DNA of 64,000 bases from Pseudomonas sp. TH43 (GCF_016650635.1 NZ_JAEKFI010000001.1:1-64000); one strand, 5' to 3'. Positions 54,383 through 64,000 are shown, numbered from the stretch's first letter. The notes: generated from the letters alone by a model not told the origin. Translations and numbers: made by a program.

Positions 54383-54467
54383 CTCTTCGCGAGCAAGCTC
54401 GGCTCCTACACGGAATGGTTTGATCACACATAACCTTTGTAGGAGCAAAGCTTGCTCGCGAAGGCCG
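54383..54467. repeat. REP pair in opposite arrangement, between transporter and deaminase genes
   Basis: CTTCGCGAGCAAGCTCGGCT and the complementary GTAGGAGCAAAGCTTGCTCG lie about 35 bp apart, but the arms face the other way compared with the other REP pairs here. It occupies most of the 153 bp gap between the binding-protein gene and the deaminase gene. Confidence 0.85.
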
Positions 54468-54490
54468 CACCTCGGTTTCAAATCAGGCAC

Positions 54491-55543
54491 TCAACCCTTG
54501 AGCTTCGACCAGATCCGATCCTGCAGCTCGCGCGCCTTGTTGCTGCATTCCTTCTCGGGACGCAGGCGCGAGGCGTATTCCTCGGGCATGTTGATCGCGT
54601 CCATGACCTTCCATTTCGGATCGAGCAGATGATCGCTTTGAATGCCGTTGGCGTAGGCAATGGCGTTGGACACGGCCGCCGCGTTTTCCGGTTTCATCAT
54701 CCAGTCGATGAAGATCTTCGCGTTGCCCGGATGCGGTGCGCTTTTCGGCACGGCAAAGTTGTCCTGGAACATCGCCACGCCTTCACGCGGATACACGTAC
54801 TTGATCGTGCTTTTCTGCAAGGTGGCCCGCGCGGTAGAACCGTTCCAGTTCTGCATCATGATCACCTCGCCGGAAGCCATGCGGTCGACAGTGTTGTCGG
54901 AGCTGTACATCTTCAAGAACGGCTTCTGTTTTTGCAGCAGTTCAAGGATGCGCTTGGCGTCCTGCGGGTTTTCGCTGCATTCGTCGACGTTCAGGTAATG
55001 GCTGGCGGCATTGATCACGCTGCTCGACGTATCCAGCGCGGCGAGCTGGCCTTGCAGCTCTTTGCGCGGTTCAAAGAACTCCTTCCATGAATCATCCAGC
55101 TTGCCGCCCGGCACCCGCGCACTGTCATAGGAAAACCCGGTGGTGCCCCACAGATACGGCGCCGAGAACTTGCGGCCGGGGTCGAAACCCGGATCGCGGA
55201 ACGGCCCTTTGACGTACTGAAAGTTGCTCAGGGTCGGCGTGTCGATTTCCATCAGCAGATCCTGTTTGATCAACGTCTGCATGATTGATTGCGACGGTAC
55301 GATCACGTCATACGCGGCTCCGCCGGCCTGCAATTTGGCGAGCAGGGTTTCGTTGCTGTCGTAACCATCCATGGTCACCTTGATGCCGGTTTCTTTTTCG
55401 AACTTGGCCAGCAGATCGACCGGGTAGTAATCAGTCCAGTTGTAGAAAAACAGCTCTTTCGGCTCGGCGGCATGAGCGCCAAACGCGGTGAAACAACTCA
55501 GGGCCAGACCGGATACAGCCAAACGCATGCTTTTCATCTTCAT
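54491..55543 (-). CDS. Polyamine-type (PotD/F-like) ABC substrate-binding protein
   Basis: The 350 residues have a signal peptide (about 1-26, ending GAHAAEP). The PotD-type fold shows ELFFYNWTDYYPVDLLAKFE (about 30-49), YDSNETLLAKLQAGGAAYDV, and the late DNFAVPKSAPHPGNAKIFID. Polyamine binders use acidic residues around WTDY. Whether the ligand is spermidine or putrescine, or the deaminase substrate, is not known. Start follows GGAGC by about 8 bp. It is the fourth gene of the operon after ATPase and two permeases. Confidence 0.9.
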   Translation of the reverse strand: MKMKSMRLAVSGLALSCFTAFGAHAAEPKELFFYNWTDYYPVDLLAKFEKETGIKVTMDGYDSNETLLAKLQAGGAAYDVIVPSQSIMQTLIKQDLLMEIDTPTLSNFQYVKGPFRDPGFDPGRKFSAPYLWGTTGFSYDSARVPGGKLDDSWKEFFEPRKELQGQLAALDTSSSVINAASHYLNVDECSENPQDAKRILELLQKQKPFLKMYSSDNTVDRMASGEVIMMQNWNGSTARATLQKSTIKYVYPREGVAMFQDNFAVPKSAPHPGNAKIFIDWMMKPENAAAVSNAIAYANGIQSDHLLDPKWKVMDAINMPEEYASRLRPEKECSNKARELQDRIWSKLKG

Positions 55544-55558
55544 GAGAGCGCTCCAGAT

Positions 55559-56347
55559 TTATTGTTGTTTACCGCGTTGACCCAGCCAGAAGGCCAGGAC
55601 CACCAGCACGATGGAAATCACCAGCATCAGTGTCGAAATCGCGTTGATCTCCGGCGTCACGCCGGCCTTGATCGCTGAGAAGATGTACACCGGCAACGTC
55701 GTAGAACCGGGGCCGGCGACGAAGAAGGTCATGATGAAATCGTCGAGGCTGACCACGAACGCCAGCACCGCACCGGACAACACCGCGGGCCACAGCAGTG
55801 GCAAGGTCACGCGACGAAACACCTGCCACGGATTGGCGTACAGATCGTTCGCCGCTTCCAGCAGGCTCTTGTCCAGATCGTTGAGTCGTGCCCGAATCGG
55901 TAAATAAGCGAAGGGAATGCAGAAGCCAATGTGCGCAACGATCACTGTCAGCAACCCGAGCTTGATGCCCAACGCCATGAACAGCAGCAGGGTGGCCACC
56001 GCGGTGACGATCTCCGGCAGGATCAGCGGCAGATTGATCCCGCCCTCGACCATTTTCTGTCCGTAGAAAGGTCGATAGGTCGCCAGCGCCGCCAGCAGCG
56101 CAATCGCCGTGGCGCACACCGTGGCGATGGTTGCCACGATGATCGAATTCAGCGCCGCGGTCTGAATCGACGGGTTGGCCAGAATCCGTCCGTACCAGGC
56201 AAACGAGAACTCGGTCCACACCGTCGCCGAGCGGTTGGCGTTGAAGCTGTAGGCGATCAACACAAAGATCGGCAGATACAGATAAGCCAGAATCAGCAGG
56301 CTGATTTCACGGGTTGCCGGGAGTTTTTTCAGGTGCAGAGAAATCAT
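55559..56347 (-). CDS. Polyamine-type ABC permease, PotC/I-like
   Basis: The 262 residues have six membrane segments, beginning LLILAYLYLPIFVLIAYSF. The permease EAA-type loop is LEAANDLYANPWQVFRRVTL (about 165-184). Placement after a PotB-like gene and before the binding-protein gene follows the pot operon pattern. The start overlaps the PotB-like stop by 4 bp (ATGA, 56344-56347). Confidence 0.93.
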   Translation of the reverse strand: MISLHLKKLPATREISLLILAYLYLPIFVLIAYSFNANRSATVWTEFSFAWYGRILANPSIQTAALNSIIVATIATVCATAIALLAALATYRPFYGQKMVEGGINLPLILPEIVTAVATLLLFMALGIKLGLLTVIVAHIGFCIPFAYLPIRARLNDLDKSLLEAANDLYANPWQVFRRVTLPLLWPAVLSGAVLAFVVSLDDFIMTFFVAGPGSTTLPVYIFSAIKAGVTPEINAISTLMLVISIVLVVLAFWLGQRGKQQ

Positions 56348-57261
56348 GCTTTGGCTCCCCGATTGAGGGTCTTCGACGTATGGCGGCTGTACAGCGCGTA
56401 GAGCACCAGCGACACCAGCAGAATCGCCAGCAACAGGAACGACAGCGAACTGCCCAGCGGCCAGTTGCGCGCGGTGCCGAACTGCTGCTGGATAAGATTG
56501 CCGATCATCAGCGTCTTGCCGCCGCCGAGAATCGCCGGGGTGATGAAGGCGCCCAGACTCGGCACGAACACCAGCAGCGCACCGGCAATCACGCCCGGCA
56601 TCGACAGCGGCAGGATGATCCGCCGCAAGGCGTGCCAGCGGTTGGCGCCGAGGTCGTAGGCGGCTTCGACCAGACGCCAGTCGAGTTTTTCCAGGGTCGA
56701 GTAGATCGGCAGGATCATGAACGGCAGAAAGCTGTAGACCAGGCCGACGCTCACCGCGAAATCGTTGTAGAGCAGGGTGATGCCGCCGGCACTCGGCAAC
56801 AGCGCGTTAAGACTCTGTGCGACCCAACCGTGTTCGCGCAGGATGATCGGCCACGCGTAGTTGCGGATCAGCAGGTTGGTCCAGAACGGAATGGTGATGA
56901 GCAACACCATCAGATTGCGTCGACGCGGGGTCAGACTCGACATCCACAGCGCCACCGGAAAACCGAACAGAAAGCACAGTACGGTGGTGCCACCGGCCTG
57001 CAGCACCGAACGCAACAGCGCTTGGGCGTAGACCCAGTTCAGTTCGAGTTCGCCATCAAAACCTTCCTGGAAAAACAGTTGCACGTAGCTTTGCAGTTGC
57101 CATTGCGCCTGCCAGTCGACGCCACCGTAGGTGTTGCGCGGCAACAGGCTGATGTAACCCATGATCCCCAGCGGAATGGCGATCAGGGCGAGCAAGGTCA
57201 ACACCACCGGGCTGAGCAACAGCGCCCGGTTGAGAGCGGGGGAAGTGCTGCTGACGCTCAT
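56344..57261 (-). CDS. Polyamine-type ABC permease, PotB/H-like
   Basis: The 305 residues have six membrane segments with the EAA loop VEAAYDLGANRWHALRRIIL (about 192-211). The N-terminal segment is LLLSPVVLTLLALIAIPLGI. A long periplasmic loop (about 40-90) is usual in PotB. It starts 1 bp after the ATPase stop region and overlaps the PotC-like gene, so the subunits are coupled. Confidence 0.93.
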   Translation of the reverse strand: MSVSSTSPALNRALLLSPVVLTLLALIAIPLGIMGYISLLPRNTYGGVDWQAQWQLQSYVQLFFQEGFDGELELNWVYAQALLRSVLQAGGTTVLCFLFGFPVALWMSSLTPRRRNLMVLLITIPFWTNLLIRNYAWPIILREHGWVAQSLNALLPSAGGITLLYNDFAVSVGLVYSFLPFMILPIYSTLEKLDWRLVEAAYDLGANRWHALRRIILPLSMPGVIAGALLVFVPSLGAFITPAILGGGKTLMIGNLIQQQFGTARNWPLGSSLSFLLLAILLVSLVLYALYSRHTSKTLNRGAKA

Positions 57262-57262
57262 C

Positions 57263-58348
57263 TCAGGCCTCCATCAACAGGCAGGCGTGCGGCGGCAGAT
57301 GCACGGCGACGCGTTCACCGACCGCGCGGCCACGGTTCAGGCCTTCGTTGTTTTCGCGCAGCATGACTTTGATGTCATTGTTCAAGCGGCACTGGTACAG
57401 CGTTGCGGTGCCGACATAGAGCACCGCTTCGATGACGCCACGCAGGTGATGTGGCTGGCTGGCGTCGACCAGTTGCGAACGCTCGGGCCGAAACGCCAGT
57501 TGCACGCTGCTGCCGTCGAAACCCTGCGGCTGGCAGGCAATCTCCACTGGCATGCCGTTGGGCACGAAGAGCTTTTCGTTGTGCTCGCCGTGTTTCAGGT
57601 GGCCGGGAAGGAAGTTGATATCGCCGATAAACTGCGCGACAAAGCGGTGTTTTGGATGCTCGTAGATATCGGTCGGGGTGCCAATCTGCAAGATCTTGCC
57701 GGCCGACATCACGGCGATGCGATCGGACAGCGTCAGCGCTTCTTCCTGATCGTGGGTGACAAAGATGAAGGTGATGCCGGCTTCTTTCTGTACGCGCTTG
57801 AGTTCGACCTGCATTTCCTTGCGCAGCTTGAGGTCGAGCGCCGATAGCGGCTCATCCAGCAACAGCACTTTCGGTTTCGGCGCCAAGGCCCGGGCCAGCG
57901 CCACGCGTTGCTGTTGGCCACCGGACAACTCCGAAGGTTTGCGATTGGCCAGATGCTCCATTTGCACCAGCGCGAGCATCTCGTTGAGCCGATCCGGGAT
58001 CAACTTGCGATCAAGACCCTGCATCTCAAGCCCGAAGGCGATATTCTGCGCCACACTCATGTGCGGAAACAGCGCGTAACTCTGGAATACCGTGTTGACC
58101 CGGCGTTTGAACGGCGGCAGGTCATTGACCGGCTCGCCGGCCAGACGAATCTCGCCTTCGCTGACGTGTTCGAAGCCGGCGATGGTGCGTAGCAGAGTGG
58201 TTTTGCCGCAACCGGAAGGGCCGAGCAGGGTGAAGAACTCGTTGTCGGCGATGTTTACCGAAACATTGTCGAGGGCCGGCGCGAGGCCAGGATCGTCGGA
58301 GTACCGTTTGGAGACGTTGCGCACTTCAATTGCTATTGGTTGACCCAT
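57263..58348 (-). CDS. Polyamine-type ABC ATPase, PotA/G-like
   Basis: The 361 residues have Walker A LGPSGCGKTTLLRTIAGFEH (about 38-57), Q-loop VFQSYALFPHMSV, signature LSGGQQQRVALARAL, Walker B VLLLDEPLSALD and switch FVTHDQEEALTLSD. The C-terminal TOBE-type regulatory domain (about 280-355) contains QLAFRPERSQL. It is the first gene of the minus-strand operon. The start follows GAGGA by about 9 bp; the operator candidate at 58369-58380 lies just upstream, between it and the divergent GntR gene. Confidence 0.94.
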   Translation of the reverse strand: MGQPIAIEVRNVSKRYSDDPGLAPALDNVSVNIADNEFFTLLGPSGCGKTTLLRTIAGFEHVSEGEIRLAGEPVNDLPPFKRRVNTVFQSYALFPHMSVAQNIAFGLEMQGLDRKLIPDRLNEMLALVQMEHLANRKPSELSGGQQQRVALARALAPKPKVLLLDEPLSALDLKLRKEMQVELKRVQKEAGITFIFVTHDQEEALTLSDRIAVMSAGKILQIGTPTDIYEHPKHRFVAQFIGDINFLPGHLKHGEHNEKLFVPNGMPVEIACQPQGFDGSSVQLAFRPERSQLVDASQPHHLRGVIEAVLYVGTATLYQCRLNNDIKVMLRENNEGLNRGRAVGERVAVHLPPHACLLMEA

Positions 58349-58368
58349 AATGGTGCAATCCTCTATTT

Positions 58369-58380
58369 ATTGTATGCAAT
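58369..58380. promoter_or_regulatory. Candidate FadR-type GntR operator
   Basis: ATTGTATGCAAT is a near palindrome of the TTGTATACAA kind often bound by FCD-domain GntR regulators. A partial second copy, GAATGCAAT, follows at 58385. It lies between the divergent transporter operon and the GntR gene, so one protein could control both. The specific regulator-site match was not tested. Confidence 0.55.
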
Positions 58381-58488
58381 ATCTGAATGCAATTTAGAAA
58401 TACCCGGATTAATCTGCGTGTGCAACCCCCTTTTTTCCGGCTGTTCATTCGCCAGGGCAGCGTTGCCAGCACCTAAAGGAGTTTTTCA

Positions 58489-59178
58489 ATGACCGAGAAG
58501 AAACTGGAAACCACGGTCGACCGCGTCTACCAAGGGGTTTACGAGGCGATCAGCAAGCGTTCGCTGCGCCCGGGGATGAAGCTGGGCGAGGCCTCGCTGG
58601 CCGAGTTATTTAATGTCAGCCGCACATCGGTTCGCGCCGCGCTGAAGCAATTGGAGGCCGACGGACTGGTCACCACCGAGCCCAATAAAGGTGCGTCGGT
58701 GTCGCTGCCGAGCAATGAAGAAATCCGTTCGCTGTTCGAAACCCGCCGTCTGATCGAGATCGGCATCGTCACCGAACTGTGCCGGCGCAAGGACACAGCG
58801 GCGATGCAGGACTTGCGCGAGCACCTGTTGCTGGAAGATGAAGCCCATGCCGCTGGTGACCACGAACGGCTGATTCATCTGCTCGGCGAGTTCCACATCA
58901 AACTGGCACGCAGCCTCAACAATCCGGTGCTGCTGGACTGGTTCCAGAAGCTGATTTCCCGCGCGTCGCTGTACGCTGCGGCGCTGGATGACGACAGCCA
59001 CGAAGCTTGCCGCGATGACGAACACCTGCGACTGATCGAGTACATCGAAGCGGGAAATCAGAGCGCCGCGATCGAATTGACTTGCATGCACCTCAATGGC
59101 ATCGAAAAAGCCATTCTCGACGTCGCCGCCAAGATGAAAACTGGCTACCATCCGCTCAAGCATCTGATCGGCGTCTGA
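58489..59178 (+). CDS. GntR-family (FadR/FCD) transcriptional regulator
   Basis: The 229 residues have a winged helix (about 10-75) with LAELFNVSRTSVRAALKQLE and TTEPNKGASVSLP. The FCD ligand domain follows (about 85-215), where metal-binding His/Asp positions fit ERLIHLLGEFHIKLARSLNN and LIEYIEAGNQSAAIELTCMH. FCD regulators typically sense organic acids or amines and repress nearby catabolic operons. It is divergent from the polyamine-type transporter/deaminase operon across about 140 bp. The start has AAGGAG about 8 bp upstream. Confidence 0.92.
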   Translation: MTEKKLETTVDRVYQGVYEAISKRSLRPGMKLGEASLAELFNVSRTSVRAALKQLEADGLVTTEPNKGASVSLPSNEEIRSLFETRRLIEIGIVTELCRRKDTAAMQDLREHLLLEDEAHAAGDHERLIHLLGEFHIKLARSLNNPVLLDWFQKLISRASLYAAALDDDSHEACRDDEHLRLIEYIEAGNQSAAIELTCMHLNGIEKAILDVAAKMKTGYHPLKHLIGV

Positions 59179-59312
59179 GCTCCGGTCAGGGATTAAAATC
59201 GGCTTACTTCATATGAAACCAATACGACGACAGACGCTCGAAACAGACGGGCGTCGCGTCGTTTTGGCGTCGCGATTCATCGGGCAATCAGCACAGGACA
59301 CCGAGTCAGTCG

Positions 59313-61424
59313 ATGCAGTTTTTATCCGATAGCCACGGTTGTGACGGCTGGAAAGGCGAGATGGCCGAACGCATTCGAGCGTTCGACTGGAGCCTCACCG
59401 AGTTGGGTTCGTTGGCCATGTGGCCGGCGAGCCTGTGCAGCACAGTGCAACTGTTGCTCGCCTCGCCGTTGCCGATGGTGATGCTCTGGGGCCGGGCCGG
59501 CTACATGATCTACAACGACGCCTATTCGACATTTGCCGGTGGCCGTCACCCCTATCTGCTCGGGGTGCCGGTGGAACTGGGCTGGCCGGAGGTCGCCGAG
59601 TTCAACCGACATGTGCTGGAAACATGCCTGGCCGGCGGCACGCTGTCCTTTCGCAATAAAGAGCTGGTGCTGTTACGCGATGGCGTTCCTGAAGACGTCT
59701 GGATGGATCTGTATTACAGCCCGGTGGCCAACGACCAAGGGCAGCCTGCCGGTGTCATGGCGATGGTCGTCGAAACCACCGAGTTCATGCGCTCCGAGCG
59801 CCTGCGTCGGGATGCCGAAAATGCTTACCGAGCCGATAACGAGCGGGTGCGCCTGGCGCTGAATGCCGGGGCCTTGCTCGGCTCGTTCGTCTGGGACGTG
59901 AAAAACAATACACTGTCCGCGGACGAGCGCTTTGCTCGCACGTTCTCTTATCCGCCGAATCAGGATCTGAGCAATCTGGCGCAAGACATCGCGCAATCAC
60001 GTATTCATCCTGACGACCTTGCCTGGGTGCAGGAGCGTGTCGCGCATTCGGTGCAGACCGGCGAGCCGTATAACGCGGAATACCGCGTGCTGCGCGCTGA
60101 TGGTGGCTTTGTGTGGGTGTTGGCCAGCGGCGCTTGCGAGTTCGACGAACACGGCGAGGCGCTGCGCTTTCCCGGTGTGTTGATCGACATTCATGAACGC
60201 AAGAATGCCGAAGAATCCCTGCTTAAATTCACCCGCAACCTTGAGCAGCGTGTGGCCAATGAAGTCGAGGCGCGGTTGGCGGCGGAAGAGCAGTTGCGGC
60301 AATCGCAGAAGCTTGAAGCCATCGGCGGCCTGACCGGCGGCGTTGCCCATGACTTCAATAACCTGTTGCAGGTGATCGCCGGCAATCTGCATTTGCTGGC
60401 CCGGCATGAGCCGGATAATCCCAACGTGCAGCGCCGCGTCAGTGCCTCGTTGGCGGCGGTCGAGCGGGGCGCCAAGCTATCGTCGCAATTGCTCGCTTTT
60501 GCCCGGCGCCAACCGTTGTCCCCGGCGGTGTGCAATCCGCAGCAGATCTTCGAAGGTGTGGGCGAATTACTGCAACGGGCGTTGGGTGAAACCATTCAGA
60601 TCGATGTGCAATTACCGCAAACGCCGTGGCATATCAACGTCGACCGCAATCAGCTGGAAAACGCCATTCTCAACCTGGCGATCAACGCCCGGGACGCAAT
60701 GAAAGGCGAGGGCACCATCAGCCTCAGCGCATCCAACGTGCGACTCGACCCCGAATTCTGTGTGGGTAAAGGTCTTGTTCCCGGCGAGTTTGTCCGGGTG
60801 GCGGTCAGTGATAGCGGGGCTGGTATCGCGCCGCAGATTCTGGAACAGGTGTTCGAACCGTTTTTCACCACCAAAGCCGACGGTCAAGGCACTGGTCTGG
60901 GCCTGAGCATGGTCTTCGGTTTCGTCAAGCAGAGCGGTGGCCACGTCGAGATCGACAGTCAGGTCGGCGAGGGCACGCGGGTGCAGTTGTACTTTCCGCG
61001 CAGCTTGCGCCCGGTCCTTGATGAATCGCCCAATCCGCAACGGCAACAGGCCGGTGGCCACGAGACGATTCTGGTGGTCGAGGACAACGACGCGGTGCGT
61101 GCCTCGGCGGTTGAATTGCTGCGCGAAGAGGGTTACCACGTGTTGACGGCGGGCAATGGCGACGTGGCGATGCAAATGCTGCTCGAAGGCATTGCAGTCG
61201 ATCTTATTTTCACTGACGTGGTCATGCCGGGGCTGATCAAAAGCTCCGACCTGTTTGCCTGGGCCAAGGTGCAATCGCCGCCGGTGGCGGTGCTGTTCAC
61301 CTCCGGGCATACCCGCGACATTATTTCGCGCAATCATCAACTGAGCCCCGACACGCATTTGCTCGGCAAACCCTATAGCCCCGAGGCGATGTTGCAGATG
61401 ATTCGATCGGTGCTCGGAGCTTGA
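59313..61424 (+). CDS. Soluble hybrid histidine kinase with two PAS-like domains and a receiver
   Basis: The 703 residues lack membrane helices, so the kinase is probably cytoplasmic. An N-terminal PAS-like domain (about 30-165, MVMLWGRAGYMIYNDAYSTF) leads to a second PAS-PAC unit (about 180-305, GFVWVLASGACEFDEHGEAL, FPGVLIDIHERKNAE). Then come a coiled coil, the phospho-acceptor region LTGGVAHDFNNLLQVIAGNL, an ATPase domain with NLAINARDAM and GTGLGLSMV, and a C-terminal receiver (about 590-703) with acceptor Asp in DLIFTDVVMPG. The family is mostly light- or redox-sensing. No response regulator gene is adjacent. The ribosome site is weak; ATG 59361 is an alternative start. Confidence 0.9.
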   Translation: MQFLSDSHGCDGWKGEMAERIRAFDWSLTELGSLAMWPASLCSTVQLLLASPLPMVMLWGRAGYMIYNDAYSTFAGGRHPYLLGVPVELGWPEVAEFNRHVLETCLAGGTLSFRNKELVLLRDGVPEDVWMDLYYSPVANDQGQPAGVMAMVVETTEFMRSERLRRDAENAYRADNERVRLALNAGALLGSFVWDVKNNTLSADERFARTFSYPPNQDLSNLAQDIAQSRIHPDDLAWVQERVAHSVQTGEPYNAEYRVLRADGGFVWVLASGACEFDEHGEALRFPGVLIDIHERKNAEESLLKFTRNLEQRVANEVEARLAAEEQLRQSQKLEAIGGLTGGVAHDFNNLLQVIAGNLHLLARHEPDNPNVQRRVSASLAAVERGAKLSSQLLAFARRQPLSPAVCNPQQIFEGVGELLQRALGETIQIDVQLPQTPWHINVDRNQLENAILNLAINARDAMKGEGTISLSASNVRLDPEFCVGKGLVPGEFVRVAVSDSGAGIAPQILEQVFEPFFTTKADGQGTGLGLSMVFGFVKQSGGHVEIDSQVGEGTRVQLYFPRSLRPVLDESPNPQRQQAGGHETILVVEDNDAVRASAVELLREEGYHVLTAGNGDVAMQMLLEGIAVDLIFTDVVMPGLIKSSDLFAWAKVQSPPVAVLFTSGHTRDIISRNHQLSPDTHLLGKPYSPEAMLQMIRSVLGA

Positions 61425-61485
61425 ACCCCCGATCACCGTTTTTAATACCGAACCCGAGTGCCTGTTGTGCGTCTGCGGTGTAAGC

Positions 61486-61606
61486 GAGCCATCTGTGTTG
61501 CAGGGAGCCATATGTTTTGTAAGGGAGCCATCTGTGTTGTAAGGGGAGCCACCTGTGTTGTAACGGAGCCATCTGTGTTGTAAGGAAACCATCTGTGTTG
61601 TAAGGG
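61486..61606 (+). repeat. Short tandem repeat of about 20 bp, six units
   Basis: GAGCCATCTGTGTTGTAAGG and variants start near 61486, 61505, 61525, 61546, 61566 and 61585, with periods of 19-21 bp. It immediately precedes the larger REP array. Single related copies also sit in the linkers of the large array (for example near 63326 and 63820). Confidence 0.88.
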
Positions 61607-61989
61607 AATTACTTGTGGCGAGGGGATTTATCCCCGTTGGAGTGCGCAGCGCTCCCCAGCATTCTTCCAGTTGAACCGCATTCTCAGGTTTTACGACTGC
61701 TGCGCAGCCGAACGGGGATGAATCCCCTCGCCACGGTGAACTCTGCAATCGATGAGGTCTCATTATTCATAGCAGTTTTTTTGTTTTCCAATCAAGGCCC
61801 GCCAATGACTTCTGTGCGGGAGGCACCTGTGTTGTAAGGGAATTACTTGTGGCGAGGGGATTTATCCCCGTTGGAGTGCGAAGCGCTCCCCGGCATTCCT
61901 CCAGTTGAATCGCATCCTCAGGTTTTACGACTGCTGCGCAGCCGAACGGGGATGATGCAGTGGTCTAATTTCCCCGGACACCCCGATAG

Positions 61990-62316
<327 letters not shown>

Positions 62317-62357
62317 GGTATCGACTGGTTCGGCAGCTGCAACAGAAGGCCTACTCA

Positions 62358-63203
62358 GTGACACATGTCTGTCGGTTACTGAGCATCAGTCGCTCGGGCT
62401 TCTATGAGTCGCAAAAGCGTGCTGATGCGCCCGTCCGGCAGAGTTGTCCTGTCGTTTTGCAACTCAAGGCGTCTTTTGCCGAGAGTGGTGGCTGCTACGG
62501 CAGCCGGCCCTTGCGCGACGCTTTGCGCGGCAAAGGCCTGTCTGTTGGGCTGTATAAAATCCGCCGTTTGATGCGTACCAATGGGCTACGTTCGGCTTGG
62601 AAGCGCAAGTTTGTGCACACGACCGATAGCAATCATGATCTGCCGATTGCCGAAAATGTACTGAGCCGAAAATTTGATCCGGCAGCGCCAAACAAGGCTT
62701 GGGTGGCAGACATCACCTACATCCGCACCCGCAGTGGCTGGCTGTATCTGGCCGTGGTGTTGGACTTGTTTTCACGCAAGATCGTGGGCTGGTCGATGGC
62801 TCCGAACATGCCGGCAGAGCTGGTGTGCACTGCGATGCAACTGGCCATCGCACAGCGCCAACCGCCGCCAGGCCTGATTGCCCACTCGGATCGTGGCAGC
62901 CAATACGCGAGTGCAACTTACAGAGAGTTACTGGCAAGAAACGACATGCAGCAGAGCATGAGCCGTAAAGGTAATTGCTGGGACAATGCGGTGATGGAAC
63001 GCTTCTTCCTGAGCTTGAAAATGGAGCGGGTATGGCGACGTGACTACGCCAATCATACCGAAGCGATCCGCGACATCACCGAGTACATCGTTGGGTATTA
63101 CAACAACGAACGGCTTCACTCGAAACTGGGATATCTGCCACCGACCGTCTATGAGCGGGCGATGGCGTCAAAACCACCTATCGAGGTGTCCGGAATTAGT
63201 TGA
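62358..63203 (+). CDS. IS3-family transposase OrfB, copy 2
   Basis: The 281 residues match copy 1 except Ser for Phe in KGLSVGLYK. All three DDE residues (WVADITY, AHSDRGSQYAS, NAVMERFF) are kept. It is read through -1 frameshifting from orfA or from its own GTG. Both copies seem functional. Confidence 0.95.
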   Translation: MTHVCRLLSISRSGFYESQKRADAPVRQSCPVVLQLKASFAESGGCYGSRPLRDALRGKGLSVGLYKIRRLMRTNGLRSAWKRKFVHTTDSNHDLPIAENVLSRKFDPAAPNKAWVADITYIRTRSGWLYLAVVLDLFSRKIVGWSMAPNMPAELVCTAMQLAIAQRQPPPGLIAHSDRGSQYASATYRELLARNDMQQSMSRKGNCWDNAVMERFFLSLKMERVWRRDYANHTEAIRDITEYIVGYYNNERLHSKLGYLPPTVYERAMASKPPIEVSGIS

Positions 63204-64000
63204 CCACTGCATGAATCCCCTCGCCACAGTGAACTCCGCAATCGGTGAGGTCTCATTAGTCATGGAAGTTTTTTTGTTTTCCAATCAAGGCCCGCCAATG
63301 ACTTCTGTACGGGGACCATCTGTGTTGCAAGGGAATTACTTTGTGGCGAGGGGATTTATCCCCGTTGGAGTGCGCAGCGCTCCCCAGCGCTCCCCAGCAT
63401 TCTTCCAGTTGAACCGCATTCTCAGGTTTTACGACTGCTGCGCAGCCGAACGGGGATGAATCCCCTCGCCACAGTGAACTCCGCAATCGGTGAGGTCTCA
63501 TTAGTCATGGAAGTTTTTTTGTTTTCCTATCAAGGCCCGCCAATGACTTCTGTACGGGGGCCATCTGTGTTGCAAGGGAATTACTTGTGGCGAGAGGATT
63601 TATCCCCGTTGGAGTGCGCAGCGCTCCCCAGCGCTCCCCAGCATTCTTCCAGTTGAATCGCATTCTCAGGTTTTACGACTGCTGCGCAGCCGAACGGGGA
63701 TGAATCCCCTCGCCACGGTGAACTCTGCAATCGATGAGGTCTCATTAGTCATAGAAGTTTTTGTGTTTTCCAATCAGGCCCGCCAATGTGTGTACCGGAG
63801 CCATCTATGTTGTAAGGGAGGCACCTGTCTTGCAAGGGAATTACTTGTGGCGAGGGGATTTATCCCCGTTGGAGTGCGCAGCGCTCCCCAGCGCTCCCCA
63901 GCATTCTTCCAGTTGAACCGCATTCTCAGGTTTTACGACTGCTGCGCAGCCGAACGGGGATGAATCCCCTCGCCACGGTGAACTCTGCAATCGATGAGGT

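Overview
The window reads as chromosomal DNA of a Pseudomonas fluorescens-group bacterium. The support is high GC, syntenic Pseudomonas gene sets (Hxc-type type II secretion, lexA2-imuA-imuB-dnaE2, EptA, TorF porin), and a dense population of Pseudomonas-type REP/REPIN palindromes in nearly every gap. No rRNA, tRNA or CRISPR array was found.

Layout. 1-22.3 kb: the end of an Hxc-like type II secretion operon (gspM, a lipoprotein secretin gspD, gspE, gspF), then a LapA/PstS-like secreted phosphate-binding or phosphatase protein and a giant filamentous-haemagglutinin exoprotein (about 4165 aa, PdtA-like). Between gspD and gspE sits a 2.5 kb tandem array of ten 246-276 bp units. Each unit couples a copy of the gspD 3' end to a REP pair, and the whole array stays open as one 848-codon frame that overlaps both genes by ATGA. 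22.4-27.5 kb: a RelB/ParE-like toxin-antitoxin pair whose toxin lacks a normal start codon, an SphA/phenol-MetA-type outer-membrane protein divergent from an AraC regulator, a Dyp peroxidase and a Gfo/Idh/MocA oxidoreductase.

27.7-35.4 kb: a co-directional cluster of GntR regulator, AprA-like flavoprotein, AprB-like ferredoxin, nitrate/sulfonate-type ABC importer (binding protein with an extra C-terminal domain, permease, ATPase), HEAT-repeat protein and DUF971 protein. It looks like an uncharacterised import-plus-redox system. 35.5-41 kb: EptA, TorF porin, and a periplasmic amidohydrolase divergent from a LysR regulator. 41.1-46.9 kb: the SOS mutagenesis cassette lexA2-imuA-imuB-dnaE2, with a LexA2-type operator over the lexA2 start codon.

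46.9-64 kb: a six-unit 137 bp REPIN array split by an IS3-family element (3 bp target duplication CGT), a lipoprotein trio (CsgG-like, DUF4810, DUF799), and a minus-strand operon joining a polyamine-type ABC importer to two amidohydrolases and a flavin reductase-like protein, divergent from a FadR-type GntR regulator. A soluble hybrid histidine kinase follows. The right end is a second REP array, again split by an almost identical copy of the same IS (target duplication TGA, inside a REP palindrome). REP arrays, their in-frame expansion inside an operon, and their use as IS landing sites are the most unusual features here.
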